Source: Bacillota bacterium (GTDB taxonomy: Bacteria; Bacillota; Clostridia; Acetivibrionales; DTU013). From it: DNA of 64,000 nucleotides. The DNA is taken from the NCBI GenBank assembly GCA_023426125.1, contig JAFABI010000032.1, positions 124,001 to 188,000 of the forward strand, written 5' to 3'. The position numbers were made by a program, and so were the translations under genes. Positions 44,708 through 52,877 of this stretch are shown in pieces; position 1 is the first letter of the stretch; every line of letters begins with the position of its first letter. Under the pieces are notes generated by a model. It was given only the letters and a program-made list of their open reading frames with translations. It was not told the origin of the DNA and searched no databases.

Positions 44708-45237
44708 GTGCTTCCGGCAGGAGGCGTATTTGAAAAAAGCTTGCAGAAACGAATAAAGCCGCGGAATCGTGAGCCGTCCACAGCTTGTTTCAGAAAAATA
44801 TATCAAAGCGAACGCTTTAAATTTACAACGGAACTATCTAAGAAAAACGTTGAATATCCTATATTTTAAGCTTTCAGTCAGCCGCATTAAAACCCTGAAT
44901 GCTTTCACCTATACAGCCGGGTAATCTTCAAAAGACATCAACAAAGAACTGTTGACGACAGTTGGAAACAAAACCTGTTCAAATCCTCCCGGCTCGGCTA
45001 CTTGCAGCTTTAGGCTCCGGACAATGCATCACCGATTATTCTATGCACTTTGGTCCTCTGACCCTATGGTCATTGTTCAGAGCTGAGGCCGCGGCCTTTT
45101 GCCGGTACATTGGGAAAACACCATTCCATGGTAAACTCCTCTTGTACTAGCGTAAGTTTTACTACTTCCCTATTATAATATACTCACCTTGATAAAATCA
45201 ATACCATTTTGCTCCTGATTATGCATCTTTCCCGGAA
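44708..45237. other. Long leader/intergenic stretch
   Basis: This stretch carries no convincing gene. A short plus-strand open frame (44962-45150) lacks a ribosome site and family resemblance. The left part would be the upstream leader of the ABC-F gene. No repeat of families A-C is seen. Confidence 0.4.
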
Positions 45238-46239
45238 TCACTTGAAATACTCCACCGTACGCTTTGCCCAACCGGAGTCGTTTAATATGGCCCTGCCCGC
45301 TCCGATAAGGTCGGCGTTCCCACCTTCCAGCAGTTGTTCCGCAGCCTTTGCTTCCAAAATTCCGCCGGTAAGGATTACAGGAATGGACACCTTCTTTTTA
45401 ATGTCCGCGGTAAGAGGCGCAAAATACCCTTGTTGTCCAACAGCGCCCGGTATCGTATATCCGCAGAACCCTCCCGATACATCGAGAATGCTGATTCCCG
45501 CTTTTTCAAATTCCTGTGCGGCGATCAGGCTGTCTTCAATGGTAATGCCGCCTTCCATATAGTCTGAAGCTCCCAGTCTCAAAAGGATGGGGAAGCCCTC
45601 GCCTACGGCTTTCCGCACAGCTTCAATCACTTCAAGGTGAATGCGGATACGGTTGAATACATTCCCGCCATATTCGTCCGTCCGCCGGTTGCTGAGAGGA
45701 GAAAAGAACTGATTGAGAAGGTATCCGTGGGCCGAATGGATTTCCACGCCGTCAAATCCGGCTTTTTTTACCCGGCCGGCGGCATTTTGGAATGCAGCGA
45801 CAACGCCCTCGATTTCTTTCTTTGAAAGCTCATGGGGCGGTTCATTTTCCTTTTTCCTCGGATTGGCAACCGGTGACGGCCCCACCGGTGCGGTACCGAT
45901 AATATCCCTCTCGGCGGCGCTTCCGGCATGGTTGATTTGCATCACCGCTTTTGAGCCGTTCCGGTGGATCACCTCCGCCAGGTTTTTTAGTTTTTCAATC
46001 ACGCTATCTTCCGCAACCGACAGCTGGGCTTTACTGGCTTTACCTTCCCAGCTGATATAGCTGTGCTCGATAATGATGAGCGCTATGTATCCTCCCTCTG
46101 ATTTTTCTTCATAGTAATCAAGAAGCGCCTGGCTCACCTTCCCATCGGCTTCTGCCTTTGACGTAGCCATCGGCGGCATGACCAAACGGCTGTTTACCCG
46201 CAGTGTACCTGCCTGCAACGGTTTAAGCAATAATGCCAT
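45238..46239 (-). CDS. Old yellow enzyme-type NADH:flavin oxidoreductase
   Basis: This 333-residue protein is a single-domain FMN oxidoreductase of the old yellow enzyme family (LKPLQAGTLRVNSRLVMPPM at the start, QINHAGSAA, FDGVEIHSAHGYLLNQFFSP, RRTDEYGG, VILTGGI). It lacks the C-terminal FeS and NADH domains of the 2,4-dienoyl-CoA reductase subgroup. A strong GGAGG lies eight bases before ATG 46239. The gene follows the flavodoxin-like gene on the same strand after 33 bp, so both probably respond to the divergent ArsR-type regulator. Confidence 0.9.
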   Translation of the reverse strand: MALLLKPLQAGTLRVNSRLVMPPMATSKAEADGKVSQALLDYYEEKSEGGYIALIIIEHSYISWEGKASKAQLSVAEDSVIEKLKNLAEVIHRNGSKAVMQINHAGSAAERDIIGTAPVGPSPVANPRKKENEPPHELSKKEIEGVVAAFQNAAGRVKKAGFDGVEIHSAHGYLLNQFFSPLSNRRTDEYGGNVFNRIRIHLEVIEAVRKAVGEGFPILLRLGASDYMEGGITIEDSLIAAQEFEKAGISILDVSGGFCGYTIPGAVGQQGYFAPLTADIKKKVSIPVILTGGILEAKAAEQLLEGGNADLIGAGRAILNDSGWAKRTVEYFK

Positions 46240-46271
46240 AAATACAACCTCCATTTATTAAAAAATGATCA

Positions 46272-46919
46272 TCATCCAACATTGGCAAACCTTGCACCCA
46301 TTTCAAAGGCTTTTTGACAATCCTCCGGAAATACTTCCTTCCTTTTTTTGGCCTTCTCCTTCTCATTGATACCGGAGGTCTCGTATTTGGAATAATCGTC
46401 AAACTGATAGGTATCGGTGACAAACAATGCCTCCGACGCTCCAAAAGTCCTCTTCATCGACATTTCAGTCCCTTTGAGGACCTGCTCGTATCCAACCGCT
46501 TTTATATGGCTCTCGCCGACATTCATCGTGTAGATAAAGCCTGTCGCTATTTTCTTTTTAAAAAGGCTGCTATAGCTTGCATCATACACCAAATACTGAA
46601 ACATCAGCCTTTCCAGGAAAGACCGCATCTCGCCGGTAGGCATTCCGAAGTAAATGGGCGAGCCTAAAATCATGGCGCCCGCTTCTTCAATCCTTTCAAG
46701 AATCGGTTTCAGGTCGTCCTTTACGGCACACCTGCCGTAGCTTTCACCGCCTTTCAATTTACAGGCAAAGCAGCTGATGCAGCCTTTATAATTGTAATCA
46801 TAAAGATGGATAAGTTCTGTCTCCGCTCCCTGCGAAGCTGCACCCTCAAGGGCGTGCTTCAGCAGCGTTGCGGTATTCCAATTTTTCCTTGGGCTGCCGT
46901 TAATCGCAATCACTTTCAT
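46272..46919 (-). CDS. Flavodoxin-like iron-sulfur flavoprotein/NADPH-dependent FMN reductase
   Basis: This 215-residue protein has the flavodoxin-like FMN-binding start MKVIAINGSPRKNWNTATLL and a cysteine group CISCFACKLKGGESYGRC near residues 45-65, as in iron-sulfur flavoproteins and related reductases. The second FMN loop is GSPIYFGMPTGEMRSFLERL. The ATG at 46919 has GGAGGAG upstream. It lies opposite an ArsR-type regulator, with a palindromic operator in between. Confidence 0.85.
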   Translation of the reverse strand: MKVIAINGSPRKNWNTATLLKHALEGAASQGAETELIHLYDYNYKGCISCFACKLKGGESYGRCAVKDDLKPILERIEEAGAMILGSPIYFGMPTGEMRSFLERLMFQYLVYDASYSSLFKKKIATGFIYTMNVGESHIKAVGYEQVLKGTEMSMKRTFGASEALFVTDTYQFDDYSKYETSGINEKEKAKKRKEVFPEDCQKAFEMGARFANVG

Positions 46920-46953
46920 CGAAAATCTCCTCCGGAATACGGATATTCTGTTC

Positions 46954-46979
46954 AATAGTTCAACCACAATTGAACTATT
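46954..46979. promoter_or_regulatory. Probable operator of the ArsR-type regulator
   Basis: AATAGTTCAA and TTGAACTATT form a perfect 10-bp inverted repeat with a six-base spacer, midway between the divergent flavoprotein and regulator genes. A plus-strand TATAAT lies at 47001-47006, with TTTACT 16 bases upstream at the edge of the palindrome. Binding here would block both promoters. Confidence 0.65.
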
Positions 46980-47052
46980 TTACTATATCATAAAGTATGG
47001 TATAATTCAAGAAGGCTTTAAAAGACAAAAATATAGCCAGGAGGTAAAAATA

Positions 47053-47352
47053 TTGAGAGAATTGTTTCATCCTACGATTGACCAGCTATGCTTATCTGCA
47101 GTACTGAATGCCCTGGGTGACCCAATTCGGCTTCAAATCGTCAAAAATCTTGCCAATCAACGGGAAACTACCTGTGCCTGCTGTAATATCAATTTGCCGA
47201 AATCTGCCCTTTCCCACCATTTTAAGGTACTGCGGGAAGCAGGTCTGATTAATGTAAGAATTGAAGGCAAACAGCGGTTTTTATCCATTCGTTTTGATGA
47301 ATTGGAAAAAAGGTTTCCCGGCTTGTTGAATGCCATCCTAAAGAGCGTATAA
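47053..47352 (+). CDS. ArsR/SmtB-family transcriptional regulator
   Basis: This 99-residue winged-helix repressor begins at a TTG after AGGAGGTAAAAATA. Family landmarks are LCLSAVLNALGDPIRLQIVKNL and the recognition helix PKSALSHHFKVLREAGLI. The cysteine pair in TCACCN lies next to the DNA-binding helix, as in metal- or thiol-sensing members. It probably represses itself and the divergent flavoenzymes through the palindrome at 46954-46979. Confidence 0.9.
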   Translation: MRELFHPTIDQLCLSAVLNALGDPIRLQIVKNLANQRETTCACCNINLPKSALSHHFKVLREAGLINVRIEGKQRFLSIRFDELEKRFPGLLNAILKSV

Positions 47353-47442
47353 TCTTTAGCTGCTTGTATTGTTTCTCTGTCCGCAGGTGTCAAGGACCGA
47401 TGGAATCTGCCATACGGGTTGCGTCCTCTCTCCTGCCGCTTT

Positions 47443-48360
47443 TTATCCGTTGACAATCCTATCGCCATCAAACACGATGATACCGAATCCTATACCCATT
47501 TTTCCTCCTGCCGTCAGGTGCCCTGCAACGGCTTTTCTCAGCGAAGTATCTGTCGGTAATTGTGCAAGGGGTAACTTATGATATTTTCCGAAGATACGCC
47601 AGCTATCGCCGAAATCTTCCTGCTCAAAAGAAGTAACAATATCGAAGTCATGCAAGAAATCAACAATTTTGGAGTTCCCGGGCAAAATCTTTTCAAGCTC
47701 TTTGTATAGCAGCCATGAATGACAGACGAATATCTGTTTTTCGCCTTTTTCCTTAAAACCAAAGAAATGATACGCCTTACGGTAGGATTCAATTCTGGCA
47801 GTCCTGTCAAACGGCCTGCCGGAGGACGGGATATGGATATTGTAGACCTTATCCCCCTTGTTGAGCACCACCCCGTTCTTTTCGTAGGCTTCATCTTCGT
47901 ACGAAGCCTCTTCGTACTGAAAGCGGCCAAGGGCAAACCGTTTCAATTTAAAAAAGCCGTCATACCAGCCCGGTACAAACGTCCCCCAGATTTCCATCAC
48001 ATCATGGCACTCCAGAAGCTTGCAGCGGAAATCGTCCATCGTGTCCCAGAAGATCTGTTCATCGATATCTTCCCTCTTATAATTTTCCAGCAGGATATCG
48101 GTGCAATTGATTAAAAAAATGAAATTCAAGGTATATTCGGATACGCCCAGCTCCCCGCTTAAAAGGCCAACGGCGGCCAGTGCGTCATTAAGGCTGGTCG
48201 TGCCGCCCATATAGCCCGTTTTGGATGCGGAAAACACGCTTAATGCCTTTTCCTCCGAGAAAATTTTCTTTTCCGCCTGCAGGAGAACGTCTTTTGCTTC
48301 CGGAGGAATTCCTATTCTGTCTATAAAGCTTTCAATATAACATAAGAAATCGGTTATCAT
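47443..48360 (-). CDS. Acyltransferase-like protein (NAT_N/GNAT_C type)
   Basis: This 305-residue protein resembles a group of clostridial proteins annotated as acyltransferase-domain proteins, with an all-helical N-terminal half and a GNAT-related C-terminal half. Visible stretches are FIFLINCTDILLENYK, WGTFVPGWYDGFFKLKRFALGRFQYE, IHIPSSGRPF and KIVDFLHDFDI. No acetyl-CoA pyrophosphate loop is obvious. There is no signal peptide. The substrate is unknown. GAGG lies just upstream of the ATG. Confidence 0.65.
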   Translation of the reverse strand: MITDFLCYIESFIDRIGIPPEAKDVLLQAEKKIFSEEKALSVFSASKTGYMGGTTSLNDALAAVGLLSGELGVSEYTLNFIFLINCTDILLENYKREDIDEQIFWDTMDDFRCKLLECHDVMEIWGTFVPGWYDGFFKLKRFALGRFQYEEASYEDEAYEKNGVVLNKGDKVYNIHIPSSGRPFDRTARIESYRKAYHFFGFKEKGEKQIFVCHSWLLYKELEKILPGNSKIVDFLHDFDIVTSFEQEDFGDSWRIFGKYHKLPLAQLPTDTSLRKAVAGHLTAGGKMGIGFGIIVFDGDRIVNG

Positions 48361-48531
48361 ATTTTGTCCTCAATTCTATCAATAACTTCAGGCTTGCTAA
48401 GCGACCGCCGGGAAAAATTACTTCCTACGGTCATCCAATGTGGATAGCAGGTATATCTTACCACATCGGATATAGGTCTGCAATAGGTACGTTTGTGTCA
48501 ACGATGTAACTGTTCCTGTCGAATGAAAACA

Positions 48532-49161
48532 TCACAAAAGGGAAGGTGTAGCCGCTAGTTGCTTTAACTTCTCCGAAAGGTACATACCAAGTCCGATAAG
48601 ACTTTCAATATGCAGCAGCCGGGCGACGGAAGGGTCGTAAAGAATGGCGGCATTCGCCCGGACTTCCTCGTCTCCTTCCCAGATAACTACACACAGTGGA
48701 ATTTCAGGGAATGCGTGAAAAACTACAGACACTTTGCCCAACAATGCCGGCTGGCCGCCCAAAACCGCTCCGCAGCGCAATAACCGCTCAGGCTGCCGTC
48801 CAAAGGTTTCAATCAGAACTTCAATCGCACTTTTATGAAAGGCGGGGTAAAAAAGCGCTCCGCCATTAGGTATTTCTTTCAGTGATACCCATTTATAGCC
48901 GGGTTTTCCAGGTACCACGGAGAAGGACAGGTAATTAAGGATGATGATGGATGCCATTATTTCAGGCGCCTGCCCGTCGGATTTCCTCCGGATGCTTTCA
49001 CTATCATAGTCCAGAACAAATTCCGAATTAAAAAATGGCACAGTGAATTGGCGAGTACTGCTGCAATACGATGCTGAAAGCCTCGATGCAATCTCTTCGG
49101 GCACCTTCTTTTTTAAATCCTCCCAGCCTTTATTATATGCTATGCGGTAATTCGTTTCCAT
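48532..49161 (-). CDS. DUF3786-domain protein
   Basis: This protein of 209 residues matches DUF3786 in its overall pattern: SYCSSTRQFTVPFFNSEFVLDY, then IIILNYLSF, KWVSLKEIPNGGALFYPAF and RANAAILYDPSVARLLHIE. Family members occur in anaerobes, often near C1 and corrinoid genes, but the function is not established. The second ATG (49161) is preferred because GGAGG is seven bases upstream; the first ATG abuts that site. Confidence 0.7.
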   Translation of the reverse strand: METNYRIAYNKGWEDLKKKVPEEIASRLSASYCSSTRQFTVPFFNSEFVLDYDSESIRRKSDGQAPEIMASIIILNYLSFSVVPGKPGYKWVSLKEIPNGGALFYPAFHKSAIEVLIETFGRQPERLLRCGAVLGGQPALLGKVSVVFHAFPEIPLCVVIWEGDEEVRANAAILYDPSVARLLHIESLIGLGMYLSEKLKQLAATPSLL

Positions 49162-49359
49162 CCACATGCCTCCGTAGCAAGCGCCCGTTTAAACCCTTTT
49201 TATCTTCTCCGCCTGCGAGGCATAGGCCTATCCGGTAGTTGTATTATACTTCTAAAACACCTCCTTGATCAATAATTTTTACTCAAGAGGGAATGATTTT
49301 GTGTTACAATGAAATATGAAAAAACGAAATCAGCAGCTCAGGACGTTTGGAGGCTTGAT

Positions 49360-50031
49360 ATGAGCAGGATGGGCTTGGAAATAAGCAAACTCAGGAAAGA
49401 AGTAGGAATGACCCAAAAACAGCTGGCAAAGCTCATTGGGGTCACAGAATCATTTATCGTGGAGGTGGAAGCCGGCAGAAGGGTGCTCAATGCCGACTTG
49501 AGCGCAAAGATATCCAAAGCGTTGCGGCATGAGGTAGGCACCCTTGAAATTTATGAAAGCGACGAGAAAATCTATAGGCCGGAGCCTGACAAAAAGGTGG
49601 AAAAGGTAATAGAGAAACCGGTCCAGGCCATATGGAACGATGCGCTTGCCGGTGTGCTGATGGCGGTCCCGGTCTATGCAAATTACAAGCTGGACAAAGC
49701 CGGAGAAGCAAGACAGCTTCCCATTATTTCCAATAAGGTCGAGGGTTTTCCCAAAGACAAGGTTTTCTATCTGACCATTGAAGACAATGAAATGGCAGGC
49801 TTTAGAATATGCCGCGACGACCTGGCTTTGGTTCTGGACACCAGGGAAATTGAAAAAGACGCTATTTATCTCATCGAGTATGACGGCAAAAGGGCAGTAA
49901 GGCAGATAAGGAAGCTTGATAACGACAAGCTGCTCCTTGTCAGCAACAGGACAGGTCTCAAGACCGAAACCGTCTTCAAGAAGGATATCAAAACCATGGG
50001 CCGCTTGATACGCCTGGAGATAGCTTTGTGA
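49360..50031 (+). CDS. XRE regulator with S24/LexA-like C-terminal domain lacking the catalytic serine
   Basis: This 223-residue protein has an N-terminal helix-turn-helix (LEISKLRKEVGMTQKQLAKLIGVTESFI), a variable linker, and a C-terminal beta domain like that of LexA/CI repressors (VFYLTIEDNEMAGFRICRDDLALV, then IYLIEYDGKRAVRQI). In active S24 peptidases the first stretch would read GDSM; here it is EDNEM, so the nucleophilic serine is absent and self-cleavage is not expected. ATG 49360 has GGAGG six bases upstream; a longer frame begins inside the promoter region. The TnpB element ends against its stop codon. Confidence 0.8.
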   Translation: MSRMGLEISKLRKEVGMTQKQLAKLIGVTESFIVEVEAGRRVLNADLSAKISKALRHEVGTLEIYESDEKIYRPEPDKKVEKVIEKPVQAIWNDALAGVLMAVPVYANYKLDKAGEARQLPIISNKVEGFPKDKVFYLTIEDNEMAGFRICRDDLALVLDTREIEKDAIYLIEYDGKRAVRQIRKLDNDKLLLVSNRTGLKTETVFKKDIKTMGRLIRLEIAL

Positions 50032-50035
50032 CATC

Positions 50036-50222
50036 CTCTCCTCAATGAATTGAGGAGCTTCCTTGTGGAAGTTAGGTGGTTACTATCTCTGGTGGAGAAG
50101 ATTAAATCTCCCGTTGTTCCGTTTCCGACCCACCTTCATCAATGAAACCACAGGTAGTGCCACACTACCCTCCTATGCGGGATTATACCCCATAGGTACC
50201 TGGTCTGTAGGTCATTTCCTGC
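50036..50222 (-). ncRNA. Right end of the IS605-type element and possible omega RNA
   Basis: A hairpin at 50038-50057 (CTCCTCAA paired with TTGAGGAG) marks the right end of an IS200/IS605-type element. In this family the noncoding RNA that guides TnpB begins within the 3' part of tnpB and runs through this right end, with the guide read from the flanking DNA. Here that flank would be the 3' end of the XRE/S24-like gene. RNA production is inferred by analogy. Confidence 0.4.
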
Positions 50223-51088
50223 CTACGCCGCCAGGACTGTGCTTACTGCTATGTTTTTACCGGCATTTAAATCTGCATGGCTTTTATGTCCGCAGTTTTT
50301 GCACATGAATTTTTCCCTGTTCCTGTTTTCTCTGATGATGTGTCCGCATATAAAGCATATTTGGCTTGTATATTTTGCTTCTACTAAAACTACCGGTATT
50401 CCATACTTTTGGGCTTTTTCTCTTACACATTTCTGCAACTGATAAAACGCCCATGAATGTATGGTCCTGTCTGCATACTTTATCGTTTTACACTCTTGCC
50501 TTATATCCCTTAGCTTCTCCATCTTGATTACAGGATCTTCGAACTCATTTGCAAATTGGACAATTTCCTTTGCCAGCTTACGGTTAATATCTTTTATGCA
50601 TCTTCCTTCTTTTTTACCTGCGGATTTTACGGCTCGCAGAGCCTTCCTTTTTCCCAAGGCTTTCCGCAGGGAACGAAAGTGACGCCTTATATATCCTACT
50701 TTTTTCCCTGAAAAAAACTTCCTCCTGCCTGATACCGGTTCACTTACTACTGCTATATGCCTCAGGCCAAGGTCAACTCCTATGGATGTCTTTGCTTCAT
50801 ATTCCGCATTTCTCAACTCGCAGGATAATTCAAAGGGTATTGCCAGATACCATTCCCTGCCTTTTCTGAATAATTGGATTGACCCTCGGAACGGACGGTT
50901 TTCATCTTCCCCCTGTTTTTTTCAAAATAATGAAAATATTTAATTGCGTCATAGGATTCCTCTACAGGAAGATAGAGCTTGCCAAGACTCGAGGTAAATC
51001 CTATGTACCATTTTCCATTCTTTCTTTTCCTATCCCAGTTTTGGTTGTTTAGACTGACAGGCTGCTGTATTTCAAAAATCAGGTGAAA
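50223..51088 (-). pseudogene. tnpB: Broken TnpB (IS200/IS605 family RNA-guided nuclease)
   Basis: The longest frame (50816-50223) encodes the RuvC and zinc-finger region: IGVDLGLRHI (first catalytic Asp), VIKMEKLRDI (Glu), CFICGH and CKNCGH (zinc site) and HADLNAGKNIA (last Asp). The frame continues upstream without an ATG (FRGSIQLFRKGREWYLA), then a frameshift at a poly-A stretch near 50930 separates it from NNQNWDRKRKNGKWYIGF and DAIKYFHYFE. A stop at 51091-51089 ends the homology, and the N-terminal third is gone. No tnpA transposase is present. The element is therefore dead as a transposon. Confidence 0.85.
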
Positions 51089-51268
51089 TTAAATGCTCAA
51101 ATGTCTTCCGCTCGTTGAAACCACATTTTTTTCTGTTCTTTGGAGGAAGCCAGGGGTGCGGGGGCAGAACCACCGTAAAAAGCTACCGATTACCTCCAAC
51201 GTAACAGAGCCGATTTTGCCGTAGAATGGAGCAATCCATTAGACAAATTGGAGTTCGACCGTTTCGTA

Positions 51269-51866
51269 TTAGTACTTATATGTGCAGTTATCTGATTCAA
51301 GAATCTCTTTAAGACAATTCAAAATATAAGAGTCCTTTTCTTTAAGTTGTTGTAAAAGAGCGGCCGCCTTCATCCGTCTTGGATGAGATTTTATTTGTTC
51401 AAAATGCTTTTTTGCTTCCATCGGATATGCTTTCTTATCACTAAGTGCTGCCCAATAAGTCCAGCCTACATTGTGCATTTCAAAGCCTTTTCCTTTTATC
51501 ATCCCCATTTTTTCATGCATTACTGGAATGGATAATTTCATTGGTCAAGTCAGATGAAAGGGATAGAACAATTCTATAATTGCATTTGCCAAAATTCAAA
51601 GCGAATTTTATCCATTCTTCATCATAAGCGGCGTAATACTCTGTTTTGTCAAAAGAACGGCTTATATTTTCTTTATAAATATAGCCAAACGCCAATCCCG
51701 ATGCCGTAAGAGTCCAATCATACATCTGCGATAGGTGTTTGCCTGCGTTTTTTGTATTTGAAGTACGCTTTTTTCGCGCCAAGAGAAGGGAAGAAAGACA
51801 AGAATAAAAAGGGGAAAACATCGCTCCCGATACAGGTGGCATCACATTTTCAATTATTTTTCCCAT
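51269..51866 (-). pseudogene. Two overlapping frames, probably one frameshifted gene of unknown function
   Basis: An upstream frame of 117 residues (51866-51513) and a downstream frame of 90 residues (51541-51269) overlap by 29 bp in different phases. The first ends LSLSSDLTNE, and the second continues KLSIPVMHEKMGMIKGKGFE, so a single protein of about 200 residues with one frameshift is the simplest reading. Two coupled genes are the alternative. I recognise no family. The base composition is more AT-rich than in neighbouring genes, which fits foreign origin. Confidence 0.4.
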
Positions 51867-51963
51867 AACTCATGCTCCTCATTATAAGAATAATCACGGT
51901 ACAAAATGTCCGCCAAATTCCTGTTTATCAACATCCCCATTCTACCATATAACTCCAGCCTTG

Positions 51964-52300
51964 TCATGGAATATCCAGATGCTTGGATTTCCCCAAAACC
52001 CGTATCATCACCCGAAACTCTTCCGGCATCAGTTTGGTGTAGTCAATACCCAACTGGCGGCACATCACGACGACTTGCTTTTCCTGTGGACTTCCCGTGA
52101 AGCTGGCGGCTTCCTCTATCGCCCAGCAGATAATCAGCAGACACGGCATAGAATTTCGCCAGCGTCACAATGCTGGTATGGCTGATATCCTTGTAGTCCT
52201 CTCCAGCGTCTTGTAGACCGTATCCCAGCCGATATTCTGGAACAGATGCGCCGGGAACAGCGGAACAACTCGAAAGCAAGGTGAGGTGAAGAGTTAGCAA
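51964..52300 (-). pseudogene. Fragmented XRE regulator of an integrative element
   Basis: Two short frames carry pieces of one helix-turn-helix protein: ISHTSIVTLAKFYAVSADYLLG (recognition helix region, 52300-52043) and RQLGIDYTKLMPEEFRVMIRVLGKSKHL (C-terminal part, 52149-51964) in another phase. Both stretches are typical of XRE regulators of Tn916-like and related conjugative elements. The N-terminal helices are missing or scrambled. It is a remnant, not an active gene. Confidence 0.55.
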
Positions 52301-52336
52301 ACGATTTGATCCAATAACCGCCGCCAGACGGCGGCA

Positions 52337-52681
52337 ATGTACCTTAAAAACTTCATAGGGAGGACAACGGATGGAGCAAAGCCAGAGCAGACGCAGACAA
52401 AGGAAAAGCGAGACTCATTCTATGATAAACACTCCGATGAAATCTCATCATATGAATCCGCTTTAAAATATCTCGAAAGCCACCTTAATGGCTACGATAA
52501 AATCCCCAAAACGAAATGGCGAACCGAGCGCGACAAACTGCTTGCCGCACGGTATGACCACGTTGATGTATATTATGATCTAAGAGAGGATATCCGCAAT
52601 TTAGAGGTTTTAAGGCGTGGAGCAGAAAATATTATTCATGAACAGCCCAATGTCGGACGGGCAATGGATATGGAGATATAA
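52337..52681 (+). pseudogene. C-terminal fragment of a relaxase/mobilization protein
   Basis: This 114-codon frame resembles the helical tail of relaxases of clostridial integrative elements: ISSYESALKYLESHLNGYDKIPKTKW, then KLLAARYDHVDVYYDLREDIRNLEVLRRGAENI. The catalytic relaxase domain is absent and there is no ribosome site, so this is a remnant of a larger gene truncated at its 5' side. Confidence 0.65.
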
Positions 52682-52827
52682 TGTCCACTAGGGGAAGGGT
52701 TTCACTCTGCCCCTTTGAAATATCCGCCTTAGAGAGAAAACGCATGGATGGTATCCAGATAGTATTTTCAATAAACTCATAGATAAAATTTCAGTCTGTT
52801 TCCTTCCCGAGTTTCCGTCTACATGTC

Positions 52828-52862
52828 GAATTGGGGCCCCTTGTAAAAGGGAGCCCCAATTC
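52828..52862. terminator. Strong hairpin between the relaxase remnant and the SLH gene
   Basis: GAATTGGGGC and GCCCCAATTC form a 10-bp perfect stem with further pairing inside (CCCTT with AAGGG). On the plus strand it is followed by TTGTTTGTTTAT, so it reads best as a terminator for plus-strand transcription, yet it also lies 15 bp beyond the stop of the minus-strand SLH gene and may protect that message. Confidence 0.5.
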
Positions 52863-52877
52863 TTGTTTGTTTATATC

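Noticed and set aside
44962..45150. Short plus-strand frame of 62 codons
   Set aside because: No ribosome site, no recognised pattern and no neighbours in the same direction.
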